Source: a virus
DNA: 24,130 nt
Virus record (IMG/VR): IMGVR_UViG_3300024308_000060
Span: 1 to 24,130 of that record
Reading direction: 5' to 3' (one strand)
Positions 1 to 7,739 of this stretch are shown piece after piece. The notes beneath the pieces are model-generated. The model saw nothing but the letters and a program-made list of their open reading frames with translations. It was not told where the DNA came from and ran no database searches. Each line of letters starts with the position of its first letter. Position 1 is the stretch's first letter. Both the position numbers and the translations under genes were made by a program.

Positions 1-38
1 GCCGTCGTCGTCTCTTTTACGCAGTCAGCGAATTTCAT
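1..38 (-). CDS. Phage structural protein, N-terminal codons only
   Basis: Only the first 12 codons are visible before the window ends. They start with ATG at 38 and read M-K-F-A-D-C-V-K-E-T-T-T. A GAGG Shine-Dalgarno-like sequence lies just upstream, in the end of the previous ORF. From memory, many phage head/tail-region proteins open with a similar 'ADRVKETTTTTGTG' string, so this is probably the start of such a structural protein. The assignment rests on very few residues and on position downstream of the capsid gene. Confidence 0.5.
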   Translation of the reverse strand, partial: MKFADCVKETTT

Positions 39-44
39 GGAACC

Positions 45-320
45 TCAATATTCGTTGGGCTGCTGCTGCAGCTCGATGGTTTTCATCCGCCCGCGCCGCT
101 CATACATCACCGTGGTGACGCCGAGCTGGGCGAGCATGGCCAGGGCCTGCGCATATGTCGCGCGGTCGACCTGGCCGACGGCGCCGTGCACGTACACGAC
201 GCGGTCGGTGAGGTGGGTGACCGTGATGATCCCGGCATATGGCCGGCGCGCCTCGTAGCCTCCTGGCGCGTCGTACACGCGAATGGTCGAGACGCTGGTG
301 GCCATATGCAGGTGGGTCAC
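45..320 (-). CDS. Small hypothetical phage protein downstream of capsid
   Basis: A 91-residue ORF lying between the 49-aa ORF and the next structural gene in the late operon. It has no signal peptide or membrane segment. The middle is rich in short hydrophobic strands (IITVTH, RVVYVHG) followed by an Ala/Gln-rich helix (residues about 54-69), suggesting a small folded alpha/beta protein. I do not recognise the family. Its position after an HK97-type capsid gene is where head-decoration, head-completion or connector proteins are often found, but the sequence shows nothing to choose among these. Start chosen at ATG 320, 19 bases after the previous stop. Confidence 0.6.
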   Translation of the reverse strand: MTHLHMATSVSTIRVYDAPGGYEARRPYAGIITVTHLTDRVVYVHGAVGQVDRATYAQALAMLAQLGVTTVMYERRGRMKTIELQQQPNEY

Positions 321-338
321 GACGGTCTTCCCAGCTTG

Positions 339-488
339 TTATTTCGTGGTTTTGGCGGGTTTTTCTTCTGCCGGCGCTTCTTTCGCGACGCCGCCGTCGA
401 TCAGGCGCTTGGCCTGCTCGCCGTCGAAGCCGGCGATATCGCCGGGGCTGTAAATCTTCCAGGGTTTGATGAATTCAACCGATTGCAT
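339..488 (-). CDS. 49-aa phage protein between capsid and head-completion genes
   Basis: A short ORF starting at ATG 488 with an AGGAG ribosome-binding site 7 bases upstream and ending in TAA at 339. It reads MQSVEFIKPWKIYSPGDIAG..., then F-D-G-E-Q-A-K-R-L-I-D-G-G-V-A, and ends in a Lys/Glu/Pro/Ala-rich tail. The pattern 'Y-x-x-G-D-x-A-G-F-x-x-x-x-A-x-x-L-I-x-x-G-V-A' is common in tiny proteins encoded next to phage capsid genes, whose function is unknown to me. The ribosome-binding site, gene-like composition and position support a real gene. Confidence 0.7.
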   Translation of the reverse strand: MQSVEFIKPWKIYSPGDIAGFDGEQAKRLIDGGVAKEAPAEEKPAKTTK

Positions 489-510
489 GATCAGCTCCTA
501 TTGAGGATGT

Positions 511-537
511 AAAACCCGACCCGCCGTAGCGGGCCGG
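511..537 (-). terminator. Terminator-like hairpin after capsid gene
   Basis: Read on the minus strand, a 9-bp stem (one G-T pair) closes on a 4-base loop (arms 529-537 and 516-524). It is followed by a short T run (514-511, offset by one base). It lies 13 bases past the capsid stop. The short T tract makes it a moderate rather than strong intrinsic terminator, so it could instead be an mRNA-stabilising hairpin. Confidence 0.55.
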
Positions 538-549
538 AACTGAGGTGCG

Positions 550-1881
550 TTACGCGCCCCAGGCGACAGCGGTCAGGACCGCAACGGATTCGACGTGGCG
601 CGGGCCGAAGTCGTGCTTTGCGATCACGCGAACCAGAGTCTGGTCGCGCTGGAAGGCGCTGACCACGTTGCCGCCGTCATCCTTGTAGGTAGCCTCTTTC
701 GAGTAGTCGATCAGCAGGGTTTCGTCTTCGCCGATGAAGCAGTCGTTGAAGTCCACGAAGTAGATTTCCGACTGGTTCGAACCGGCGCCCAGGTTGTTCG
801 GGACCTGGGTAGTCTTGCCGATTGGGTAGCCCTTCAGGTTGCCATCCTTCATTTCTGGATAGACCTTGTTGCCGTTGCCGTCGCGCATACCTTCCAGGAA
901 GCGGAAGGTACGTGGCGACATGATCCAGCCCGGCGAGCCCATGTTGGCGTTGACGGCTTCCAGGCACAGGATCAGCTTGTTCAGGTCGGTTTCGACCTTC
1001 TGGATCGAGGCGCCGTCGGAGGCGGCGATCTTGAAGCCGGTGAGCGCCCAGGCCAACAGGCCTTTCGGGGTGTCGAGGTTGCCATCGTCGCGGATGAACG
1101 CCTTGTCTTCACGCGCGCTCATCGCGCCGGTCAGGTCATCGACGACCAGCTTGTCGACGTTCGGGCTGGTGCCCGCGTATGCGAGCAGGTCATTCGAGAT
1201 CGGAACCAGGCCGGTCAGCTTTTTGGCCGACAGCTTCAGGTTGTCGAAGGTCTGGCTGGTAGTCGGGATGTCGGTATCGCTGCCGATGTAACCGACCACT
1301 GCACCGCCTTTCAGGCGCGGCAGCGTGATGTTGCCGTTGGTGAGCGGCAGCGAGCGAGCACCCAGACGGCGCACGACCGACTGTGGACGCCACAGCTCGA
1401 TCACTTCGCGGGCCATGTTCGTCGGGACCAGGACACCGCCGGCGCCCGGGGTCAAGGTGTTCAGGGCCATCGCCACGTCGTCACCGAATCCGTTCTCCGC
1501 TGCGAATTTCGCTGCGACCTGCTGATTGCCGCCGGCGACGACGAGCGCGCGAACCATGCGCGACATGCCCGACCCCGGCAGTTCCGGAGTGCGCGGACGC
1601 GCAGGCAGACCCGCTGGAGTTGCTGCTGCAGGTGGCGCAGCCGGCTGGTGCGCGACGCCGAGCGCGCGGTCGACCGGCACGGCCGCGGCGGCGGCGATGG
1701 TTTCGGCCGCTTCCATGCGGGTGATCTGGGCGGTCAGGTCGCCGAATTTGGCTTGCAGGTCGGTGAATTGCTGCAGCTGCTCGGCGGTCAGTTGTCCGCC
1801 GTCGGCTTCGATCTTGGCCAGCGCTTGGACGCTGGCATTGACCTTGGCGCGTTCGCTGCGGACTTCATTGATGGTTGGCAT
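550..1881 (-). CDS. HK97-fold major capsid protein
   Basis: Builds the phage head. The protein is 443 residues. The first ~75 residues are charged and helical (coiled-coil-like), followed by an Ala/Pro-rich linker (about 76-100). This is the usual fused scaffolding (delta) domain of HK97-type capsids, removed by the protease encoded just upstream. The mature region from about residue 105 carries typical features: 'GAGGVLVP' entering the N-arm, 'R-x-L-G-A-R-S-L-P' leading to the E-loop ('KGGAVVGYIGSDTDIPT'), the spine-helix segment 'RTFRFLEGMRDGNG', and the C-terminal 'FGPRHVESVAVLTAV'. Start at ATG 1881 has an AGGAG site. The gene stands between two terminator-like hairpins, unusual for a late operon gene. 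No separate scaffold gene is visible, consistent with the fused delta domain. Confidence 0.95.
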   Translation of the reverse strand: MPTINEVRSERAKVNASVQALAKIEADGGQLTAEQLQQFTDLQAKFGDLTAQITRMEAAETIAAAAAVPVDRALGVAHQPAAPPAAATPAGLPARPRTPELPGSGMSRMVRALVVAGGNQQVAAKFAAENGFGDDVAMALNTLTPGAGGVLVPTNMAREVIELWRPQSVVRRLGARSLPLTNGNITLPRLKGGAVVGYIGSDTDIPTTSQTFDNLKLSAKKLTGLVPISNDLLAYAGTSPNVDKLVVDDLTGAMSAREDKAFIRDDGNLDTPKGLLAWALTGFKIAASDGASIQKVETDLNKLILCLEAVNANMGSPGWIMSPRTFRFLEGMRDGNGNKVYPEMKDGNLKGYPIGKTTQVPNNLGAGSNQSEIYFVDFNDCFIGEDETLLIDYSKEATYKDDGGNVVSAFQRDQTLVRVIAKHDFGPRHVESVAVLTAVAWGA

Positions 1882-1900
1882 ATTGCCTCTCCTAGAATGG

Positions 1901-1924
1901 AAAAAGCCGCCTCGAGGGCGGCTT
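1901..1924 (-). terminator. Terminator-like hairpin immediately before capsid gene
   Basis: Minus-strand transcript would form an 8-bp stem (arms 1917-1924 and 1904-1911) around a TCGAG/CTCGA loop, ending in five T residues (1905-1901). It lies only 20 bases before the capsid start and just before its ribosome-binding site. It has the full form of an intrinsic terminator, so transcription reaching the capsid gene from upstream would need read-through or antitermination. Confidence 0.75.
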
Positions 1925-1947
1925 GGTTGCTTGTCCCGCGAACGCGG

Positions 1948-2907
1948 TCAAATTTGGGACTGGAGCGCCATCGCTTTCGCGCGGGCGCCGATGGATTGCT
2001 TGGTACTGCGGGCGATGCGGGCTTCGCGAGCTTGGGCGGCGATCCGGTCGATGGTCGCCTGCGGGGTCTCGATGCGATCGGCGAAGCCGACGTCGACGCC
2101 TTGCTGCCCCATGAATACGCCGGCCTCGGTGCCGCGCACGGCATCGGCACTGATGCCGCGGTACCGGGCGACAGAGTCCACGAACTGCCCGTAGTAGCCC
2201 TGCACCATGTCGGTCAGGAACTTCATCGACTGATCGGTCAGCGGCTCATGGGGGCTGAGGTCATTCTTGTGCGCGCCGGCATAGACGGTCGTGACCTTCA
2301 CACCCATCTGTTCGTTGCGCGCCGAGACGTCGAGATGTTTGGCGATCACGCCGACTGAGCCGACGCCGGAAGTGCGCGACATTGACACGTTGCCGATCGC
2401 TGAGGCCAGCAGGTAGCCGGCCGAATAGGCGCTGTAATGGGTGATTGCGCTCATCGGTTTGGTGCCACGCGCCTCGAACAGGAAGTCGGCCAGCTCGAAG
2501 GCCCCGACGGTGCTGCCGCCAGGGCTGTCGATGTCGAAGGCAATCTGCTCGACCGCCGGATCCGCCAGCGCGGCGTGGACCTGGGCCCGGACCTGCTCGT
2601 AGCTGGTCATGGTCTCGCAGGGATTCATCTGCATGCTGCGACTCACCAGCACGCCGTGCACCGGGATGATGGCAACGCCAGTGTCGGCGATCTGCTGGCG
2701 GCGCGCCGACTCCGCGCGCATTGCTGCGGTCTCGGTCGGATAGTCGTCGTCCTCCATCATCTGCGGCTGGGCGCCGTTGACGCTCAGGTTGACGATGTTC
2801 AGGCTCATCTGCTGGTTGGCCCAGGCCGCAGCCTGGTCCAGCATCGCCTCGGTCACCATCAGCGGCTGATTGAAAATCATGCCGGCGATGCGGAAACGGT
2901 TTTTCAT
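1948..2907 (-). CDS. Phage head maturation protease, S49 (SppA/ClpP-fold) type
   Basis: A 319-residue serine peptidase expected to process the capsid delta domain and itself during prohead maturation. The S49 hallmarks are visible in order: 'DIDSPGGS' (oxyanion strand, residues about 122-130), 'SAYSAGYLLAS' with the candidate nucleophile Ser, then 'SVGVIAKHLD' and the downstream Lys-containing segment expected to give the Ser/Lys dyad. An N-terminal ~75-residue segment of unknown fold precedes the catalytic part. The start codon at 2907 overlaps the portal stop (ATGA), with a GAAGGAA site upstream, so the two are translationally coupled. HK97 itself uses a U35-type protease, so this head cassette is of the lambda-C-like protease variety combined with an HK97 portal and capsid. 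Confidence 0.92.
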   Translation of the reverse strand: MKNRFRIAGMIFNQPLMVTEAMLDQAAAWANQQMSLNIVNLSVNGAQPQMMEDDDYPTETAAMRAESARRQQIADTGVAIIPVHGVLVSRSMQMNPCETMTSYEQVRAQVHAALADPAVEQIAFDIDSPGGSTVGAFELADFLFEARGTKPMSAITHYSAYSAGYLLASAIGNVSMSRTSGVGSVGVIAKHLDVSARNEQMGVKVTTVYAGAHKNDLSPHEPLTDQSMKFLTDMVQGYYGQFVDSVARYRGISADAVRGTEAGVFMGQQGVDVGFADRIETPQATIDRIAAQAREARIARSTKQSIGARAKAMALQSQI

Positions 2908-4148
2908 GCGAGGATTCCTTCGATTTCAGCGACCGCACGAGGATCGGCGGCCGGCATCTTGTCGGGCAGCGGCTTGGCCGCGTCGACCATGTTCAACGGC
3001 TGCAGGTAGGTGTCGCCGCCCGTGATCGGCGGCAGGTTCTCCAGGCGCCGGATATCGTTCACCGACAGCCAGCCCCACTGGCGCGCCACGGCGTAGGCCG
3101 CATAGCGAGATGCCTGATCGCCGCGCAGCAGGCCAGAAACGTTGAATTCGATGTAATACTCGTTGCGCTCACTCTGGAGCAGCAGGTCGCGCATCATCGC
3201 CTGCTCGTGCCGCTTGATCCATGGCAGCAGCGTGTAAATCACGAACTGGATGGCCTGGTGCTCGATGTTCGAGAACGTGGCCTTGTCCAGCTCGCCGATC
3301 ATGTGCGGCGGCACCTTGTAGATGCGCGCGATATCCAGCGATGTCAGCTTCAGCGCCGGGATCAGCTCCGCGTCGACGTTGGTCATCGACAGCGCCTTGA
3401 AGGTCATGCCTTCCTGGAGCATGGCCACGCGCTTGGCGTTGCTGGTGCCGCCGTAAATCTGCTGCCACCTGTCCGTGATCTTGTCGATCACGCCCTGGTC
3501 CTTAATCGGCGCAGACTCGCGCGGACGCTCGATCACGCCAGACAGCGCGGTACCGTTCAGGAACGACTTGCCTGCGTACTGCTGGATCGCTTGGGCGTAA
3601 CCAATCGAGTTCGCATGCAGCATGATCGGCGACACGCCGACGTAGCCATTCAGGCTCCACCAGCGCACATGGTGAATCATGCGCTGCGGCACCGGGTCCT
3701 GTCCGTCGATCCGGTAGTACGGCAAAAGGTCCGGCCCCTTCATCACCTGGACTGTTTCGCACGAGAGCGGATACAGGCCGGTGACCGTGCCGTCCGGATC
3801 GCGGCCGATGATGCTGTACGAGTTGCCGCGCGTGCCGGCCGACATCTGGCTCTGTTCGCGGAATTCGAGGGGCGTCTGCCATTCGTTGGGCGCGTGCGCC
3901 AGGATGCGATACAGCGGATGATCCTTCGCAGCCTCCCTGCCACCATCCTTCGTGCGACGGAAAAGCTCGAGCGGCAGCTGCGCGATACTTTCTGACAGGA
4001 GTGTCACGCATGCCTGCACCGCGGTCAGCGCCAGGGCCGACTCCACGGTCACCAGCGGCCCCGCGTCGGAGCGCGCACCGCCCAGGCCCGACAGCCAGCC
4101 ACCGTTGCCGGTGGCGATCTGCGGACTGAAAAAGTGTTTGGCGAACAT
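2904..4148 (-). CDS. HK97-family portal protein
   Basis: A 414-residue protein forming the dodecameric portal at the head vertex through which DNA is packaged. Recognisable family stretches include 'ALTAVQACVTLLSESIAQLPLELFRR' (near residues 40-65), 'HPLYRILAHAPNEWQTPLEFRE', the wing/stem region 'RVAMLQEGMTFKALSMTNVDAELIP' and 'IYKVPPHMIGELDKATFSNIEHQAIQFV', followed by 'QWGWLSVNDIRRLENLPPITGGDTYLQPLNMV'. Length fits the HK97-type portal family. The gene starts at 4148, three bases after the stop of the small membrane ORF, and its stop overlaps the protease start. Confidence 0.95.
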   Translation of the reverse strand: MFAKHFFSPQIATGNGGWLSGLGGARSDAGPLVTVESALALTAVQACVTLLSESIAQLPLELFRRTKDGGREAAKDHPLYRILAHAPNEWQTPLEFREQSQMSAGTRGNSYSIIGRDPDGTVTGLYPLSCETVQVMKGPDLLPYYRIDGQDPVPQRMIHHVRWWSLNGYVGVSPIMLHANSIGYAQAIQQYAGKSFLNGTALSGVIERPRESAPIKDQGVIDKITDRWQQIYGGTSNAKRVAMLQEGMTFKALSMTNVDAELIPALKLTSLDIARIYKVPPHMIGELDKATFSNIEHQAIQFVIYTLLPWIKRHEQAMMRDLLLQSERNEYYIEFNVSGLLRGDQASRYAAYAVARQWGWLSVNDIRRLENLPPITGGDTYLQPLNMVDAAKPLPDKMPAADPRAVAEIEGILA

Positions 4149-4151
4149 CCG

Positions 4152-4322
4152 TTACCCCCTGCCGCCACGCGCCAACGCGCGTGCGACGATGTACGACCAG
4201 CCCAGCAGGCCAGTGCCGGCGACGATGAAGCCGGCCGGCAGAAAGATCATGCCGGCGCCGATCGTGATCGAGGCCAGGCCGAGAATGCCGGCGACGAGGG
4301 TCGCCCAGTCGATGAAGCTCAT
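4152..4322 (-). CDS. Small two-helix membrane protein between terminase and portal
   Basis: A 56-residue hydrophobic protein starting MSFIDWATLVAG. Two likely transmembrane segments (about residues 7-27 and 28-49) are separated by a short Met/Phe/Pro turn, and a short basic tail (R-x-L-A-R-G-G-R-G) follows. The start at 4322 overlaps the terminase stop (ATGA), giving translational coupling. A longer in-frame extension exists upstream but it overlaps the terminase coding sequence and looks like shadow sequence. Small membrane ORFs are often found between terminase and portal genes in HK97-like phages. A holin-like role is possible but nothing here proves it. Confidence 0.75.
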   Translation of the reverse strand: MSFIDWATLVAGILGLASITIGAGMIFLPAGFIVAGTGLLGWSYIVARALARGGRG

Positions 4323-5992
4323 ATCGTTACGCCCTCGTCGTAGATTGAAGTGGTCTGTGCTGGCTCCGGATTCAGCGCCATGAGTTGGACGGCGTTGAAC
4401 AGCGCCATCAGCGGGTCGATCTTGCCGGTGCCGGACGCCTGCTTGGTGATCAGCGCCGCATTCCCGCGCGGTTCGATCTTGGCGTTGCTGACGCACCAGT
4501 TCATGAGCGCCTGGCCGCCGTGTACCAGCACGCCCTCAGCCAGCTTCCGCTCGGTGACGCTGATCGCACCGATCAGCTTCCAGCCCTGCGAGACGCCGAA
4601 GCACTTGTTCTCGTCGATCTCGGCGTCGACCAGCGCTTGGAACATGACCTTGTGGGTCTTCTCCGGATCCAGTCCGACAGAGGCGAGCAGACCCGACTCG
4701 TTGACTTCCTTGACCACGGCCGCCACCTCGGCGACGTCGCCTGGCAGCTCCTCAATGATCACGAGGTCGCCCTGCTCCTGGAAGTCGTCATATTTGGTTT
4801 CCTCGCTCTTACGGCGCTCCATGGCGATCGGGTGCGCCCAAGCGCGCGTCCATGCGAGCCACTTGCCGGTACCGCGCTCGCGGCCGACGAATGCCAGTCC
4901 CAGAAGGTCATCGAGGCCGCCGCCGTCGATGCCGGCGGTGATGACCTCGCACCTAGCCAGCAGCTCCTGCAGCGTGATGCCGGGCACCTTTGCCTGGCGT
5001 TCCCAGAAGTCGGCGCCAGCCCAGCGGTCCGACCGCAGGTTCATGCCAATCTCGACGTTCAGGTGCTTGGCCAGAAACTGCTGGAAGGTACCGTCGGTGC
5101 GGTGCTGCAGCTTCCGCAGCTGGTCTGCCAGCCATTCAGCGCTTACGGAGCGGCCGATGTTCGGATTCGTGATGTAGTAGGTCGACGAGTCCAGGTAGGC
5201 CTTCGCCTTAACCATAGCCGCCGGGTATTCATACAGGACGCCGAGGGACTTCGGATCAAAAACCTTCCCGTCCCGCACGTCGCGGAAGTAGTTCAGCTTG
5301 TCCCTGTACACGCCGGCCGGCGGCTCGTCGCTCTGCGTGGTCAGGTAAATGACCCAGCCCTCATCGCGTGAAACCTGGCCGCCAAGCGCCTCCATGAACA
5401 TCGCCTCGGCGTTGGCGCGCTTGCCGAACAGCCAATGCTCGTCCACCAGGATCTTGCCAGACTTCTTACCCGAAACCGTGTCTGTATCGGCCGCGACGAC
5501 TTTCAGCGAGGCGCGCGACACCCGGTGCGTGATCGTGCGTACATGATCCTGCACGTGGAACAGTGCCAGCAGCTCGTCGTCGGCGCGCACCATCGCAGCG
5601 GCAGGCTTGAAGCTGTTGTCGGCCACCTCTTTCGTAGGCGCCAGGATCAGATGCTCTTCCTCGTCGCGCCAACACAAGATAACCGCGGTCAGCATAATGC
5701 CGGCCGCGATCGTCGATTTCGTGTTCTTCTTCGAGATGAGCAGGTAATACTCGCGGATCAGCTGGTTGCCCGTTTCCGCGTCATACCCGCCGAAAATCGC
5801 TGCGACAAAGTCGAATACCCATTGCTCACTGCACTCACCGAACGTCGGCTTGCCGGGAAGGTCGACCACCTTCAGTTCTTTGAAGATGGCCAGTGCCTGC
5901 TCTGCCTGCTCTGGGAAGATTGGCGGCGGGATGATCGACAGCCTGGCCTTCAGCCTGTCTTCCCAGCCCAGGCAGGCGGTAGACCATTCCAT
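4319..5992 (-). CDS. terL: Phage terminase large subunit
   Basis: The DNA-packaging motor, 557 residues. The N-terminal ATPase has a Walker A-like 'SKKNTKST' at about residues 87-94 (the deviant loop seen in HK97-type large terminases) and the Walker B 'ILVDEHW' at about 181-187, with 'APTKEVADNSFKPA' between them. The C-terminal nuclease domain begins near residue 350 with 'AGIDGGGLDDLLGL', where the acidic residues of the RNase H-like fold are expected, and ends with a conserved 'GKIDPLMALFNAVQLM' containing another candidate metal ligand Asp. Start ATG 5992 has an AAGGA site and lies 11 bases after the small-subunit stop. Confidence 0.95.
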   Translation of the reverse strand: MEWSTACLGWEDRLKARLSIIPPPIFPEQAEQALAIFKELKVVDLPGKPTFGECSEQWVFDFVAAIFGGYDAETGNQLIREYYLLISKKNTKSTIAAGIMLTAVILCWRDEEEHLILAPTKEVADNSFKPAAAMVRADDELLALFHVQDHVRTITHRVSRASLKVVAADTDTVSGKKSGKILVDEHWLFGKRANAEAMFMEALGGQVSRDEGWVIYLTTQSDEPPAGVYRDKLNYFRDVRDGKVFDPKSLGVLYEYPAAMVKAKAYLDSSTYYITNPNIGRSVSAEWLADQLRKLQHRTDGTFQQFLAKHLNVEIGMNLRSDRWAGADFWERQAKVPGITLQELLARCEVITAGIDGGGLDDLLGLAFVGRERGTGKWLAWTRAWAHPIAMERRKSEETKYDDFQEQGDLVIIEELPGDVAEVAAVVKEVNESGLLASVGLDPEKTHKVMFQALVDAEIDENKCFGVSQGWKLIGAISVTERKLAEGVLVHGGQALMNWCVSNAKIEPRGNAALITKQASGTGKIDPLMALFNAVQLMALNPEPAQTTSIYDEGVTI

Positions 5993-6002
5993 GTTGTCAT
6001 CC

Positions 6003-6455
6003 TTACTTCACGGCCTTGAGAGCTGGGGGCGCAGCAGCGCCGAAGCGACCTGCCACCTTTTTCGCCTCTTCGTTCTTTTGATGTTTCTTTCCGCCCTCAC
6101 CCAGTTTCGTGTGGGTGAAGGGCATCAGCGCCTTGGCCGCGTCGATCCTCAGCTTCGCCTCGAGCGCGCCATCGTTCATTGCTGCCAGGAGGAAGGCCTT
6201 CGGGTCCGAGTGCATCAACGCAGCGTTGATGTCGAACGTCGGCGCTGGCGGCGGCTGGAGGGTCGGTGTTGGCGTGCAGGGCGCTGCTTTCTGACGTTGA
6301 GCGAGGAAGGGCGCAACGTCCTTGTCTTTAACAAGTCGGGCGCCGGCCTGCGCCGCTGTCGCAGCGCTGTATCCGGCACGAATTGCCGCTTCCTTATTCG
6401 AGAACCCGGCCAAAACGGCATCGGCGAAGGCTCGCTTTTTGCCTGTTAAAGCCAT
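6003..6455 (-). CDS. terS: Phage terminase small subunit
   Basis: Recognises phage DNA for packaging with the large subunit. The 150-residue protein starts 'MALTGKKRAFADAVLAGFSNKEAAIRAG', the N-terminal helix-turn-helix pattern of the Terminase_2 type ('A-x-x-A-G-Y-S-x-x-T-A-x-x-x-G-x-x-L' follows). A Pro-rich linker (about 60-72) and a C-terminal part ending in basic/Ala-rich sequence follow. A GGAGG site lies 9 bases before ATG 6455. An in-frame TTG two codons earlier (6461) is a less likely start. Directly upstream of terL. Confidence 0.88.
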   Translation of the reverse strand: MALTGKKRAFADAVLAGFSNKEAAIRAGYSAATAAQAGARLVKDKDVAPFLAQRQKAAPCTPTPTLQPPPAPTFDINAALMHSDPKAFLLAAMNDGALEAKLRIDAAKALMPFTHTKLGEGGKKHQKNEEAKKVAGRFGAAAPPALKAVK

Positions 6456-6556
6456 TAACAATTTCCTCCAAGGGGACTTTTTTCTGCGCGTGAGGGGCTA
6501 GTCGGTGTCCGAGGCCTGGCGGCCCCAGACTTCGACCACCCCCCTCCCCTTTCGGG

Positions 6557-6820
6557 TCAGGCCCGGCCCGCGAGGCCACGCTGGGCGGGCGTCCGGCAGT
6601 CGAGGCCGATGTGGCAGTTGGTGGCGCCCCAGCGCGTGTAGAACCAGACCAGCCAGTGATGGACGGGCGCCTGGTCGAATGGAATATCGGGGTTAGCGCG
6701 GTATGCCTTGATGGTGACGAGCCGCCACCATGGCCAGGTGCTCGGGCCGTGGTGTGGCTGCGAGACACGCTTGCTTGGATGCGCGAACAGAGCGCGCTTC
6801 GGGGTGATCTGGAATCGCAT
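6557..6820 (-). CDS. Hypothetical Trp/His-rich phage protein
   Basis: An 87-residue ORF between the HNH nuclease and the terminase small subunit. It is basic and rich in Trp, His and Pro ('PSTWPWWRLVTIKAYRA', 'VHHWLVWFYTRWGATNCH'). It starts at ATG 6820, 6 bases after the HNH stop, with an AGGA-type site upstream. The family is not recognised. Position in the packaging cassette suggests a late-expressed accessory protein. The ORF could be partly spurious, but its start signal and tight spacing favour a real gene. Confidence 0.55.
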   Translation of the reverse strand: MRFQITPKRALFAHPSKRVSQPHHGPSTWPWWRLVTIKAYRANPDIPFDQAPVHHWLVWFYTRWGATNCHIGLDCRTPAQRGLAGRA

Positions 6821-6826
6821 GCTTAC

Positions 6827-7144
6827 CTATCCTCGTGCGCGCTCCGCCGCCTCTCGCGCCGACTTGGCGTCGTGGCACGGAGTGCAGAGCACTTCCTTGT
6901 TGTCGTCGTCGTCGCTCCCGCCCTTCCAGAGCGGGATGATGTGGTCGACCGGGCCGCCGAGCGTGTGCTTGCCCCGGCGGCGGCATTCTTGACACAGACC
7001 GCAGTCGCGCGCGCGGATGCGTTCGCGATCCCTGACACCGGCCGATCCGCGCTTGCGCTCGACAGTGTCGGGACGCTGGGCGGGCAGCATGGTCACCCGG
7101 CTCGGAGCCGATGCCAGATTCGTGCGTAGCTGCTGCAGCTTCAT
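6827..7144 (-). CDS. HNH endonuclease next to terminase
   Basis: A 105-residue HNH nuclease. The C-terminal part has 'C-x-x-C-x-x-C' (residues 48-54), the catalytic 'VDHIIPLWKGG' (His 68), Asn 82, then 'LCTPCH' (Cys 87, Cys 90, His 91), which together form the beta-beta-alpha metal fold with zinc-binding cysteines. HNH proteins encoded beside terminase genes in HK97-like phages assist the terminase in cos/pac cleavage during packaging, as known for HK97 gp74; the same role is inferred here from position. Its start overlaps the stop of the 116-aa ORF (ATGA). Confidence 0.9.
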   Translation of the reverse strand: MKLQQLRTNLASAPSRVTMLPAQRPDTVERKRGSAGVRDRERIRARDCGLCQECRRRGKHTLGGPVDHIIPLWKGGSDDDDNKEVLCTPCHDAKSAREAAERARG

Positions 7145-7491
7145 TCGCCGCCAATCATGTCGACTGGGATCCGGAAGTAAGCGGCGATCTGGTCAGTGCT
7201 GTAGGTCATCCACTCGCCGAACGCCGCTGGCACGGGATGGCTGGCCGGCTCGAAGACCTTCTTCAGTGCCTGAGGTGCGTTGACCGGCACCTGGCGCGCT
7301 GCATCGATGATCGAGCTGCCCGGCCCGCCATACCCCTTGGCACGCAGCATGGACTGCGCTTCTTCGCACTCAGCCAGACGCTCGGCGATCTGGTTGATGC
7401 GATGGAGGTCGTGCGCCTTCGCTGGGTGCGGGTTGCCGCCCAGGACTGCGCGCAGGATTTCGGCGCGGTAGATGCGGGCGATGTCGTTCAT
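7141..7491 (-). CDS. Hypothetical phage late protein, 116 aa
   Basis: Starts MNDIARIYRAEILRAVLGG at 7491, overlapping the stop of the preceding micro-ORF (ATGA), and ends overlapping the HNH start. The N-terminal two thirds is helical and charged ('LHRINQIAERLAECEEAQSML'), followed by a Gly-rich turn and a second helical part ending 'YSTDQIAAYFRIPVDMIGGE'. I do not recognise the family. The tight coupling on both sides argues it is a genuine member of the late packaging operon. Confidence 0.65.
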   Translation of the reverse strand: MNDIARIYRAEILRAVLGGNPHPAKAHDLHRINQIAERLAECEEAQSMLRAKGYGGPGSSIIDAARQVPVNAPQALKKVFEPASHPVPAAFGEWMTYSTDQIAAYFRIPVDMIGGE

Positions 7492-7583
7492 GCTGCGCCT
7501 CGGGCTTGTTCGGCGGCCTGGTCGCGCTGGCGCTGCACCGTGTAGCGCAGCCATGCCAGCTCGTCCTCTACTTGAATGCGCAT
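7488..7583 (-). CDS. 31-aa micro-ORF in late operon
   Basis: Reads M-R-I-Q-V-E-D-E-L-A-W-L-R-Y-T-V-Q-R-Q-R-D-Q-A-A-E-Q, then A-R-G-A-A, a single amphipathic helix. A GGGAG site sits 7 bases before ATG 7583. A second ATG at 7589 overlaps the previous stop (ATGA) and would add two residues. The stop overlaps the next start. The chained overlaps on both sides are the main reason to call it. Function unknown. Confidence 0.55.
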   Translation of the reverse strand: MRIQVEDELAWLRYTVQRQRDQAAEQARGAA

Positions 7584-7585
7584 GC

Positions 7586-7723
7586 TCATACTCCCGCGAA
7601 CTTGGCCCGGGCTTCGAGCCAGGTGCGCGCCTCGATCGTCTCGATGACCTCGCACTCGTCATGCTCGACTTCATCAATGAACAGGCGACCGGACTTCTCC
7701 CGCATCAGGTAGAAGGTCTTCAT
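7586..7723 (-). CDS. 45-aa acidic phage protein, first gene after the late-region terminators
   Basis: Reads MKTFYLMREKSGRLFIDEVE, then an acidic segment (H-D-E-C-E-V-I-E-T-I-E) and ends A-R-T-W-L-E-A-R-A-K-F-A-G-V. A GAGGT site lies 6 bases before ATG 7723. Longer in-frame starts upstream run through the terminator hairpin and are unlikely. It is the first ORF downstream of the putative late control region, so it should be among the first late products. The family is not recognised. Confidence 0.6.
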   Translation of the reverse strand: MKTFYLMREKSGRLFIDEVEHDECEVIETIEARTWLEARAKFAGV

Positions 7724-7739
7724 TGCACACCTCGGAAAT

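Noticed and set aside
595-2358. A 587-codon plus-strand open frame across capsid and protease genes
   Set aside because: It spans two recognised genes and the hairpin between them and has low-complexity composition; it is an antisense shadow.
4323-4496. 58-residue N-terminal extension of the small membrane protein
   Set aside because: It overlaps the terminase C-terminal coding region in another frame and lacks gene-like composition; the ATGA-coupled start at 4322 is better.
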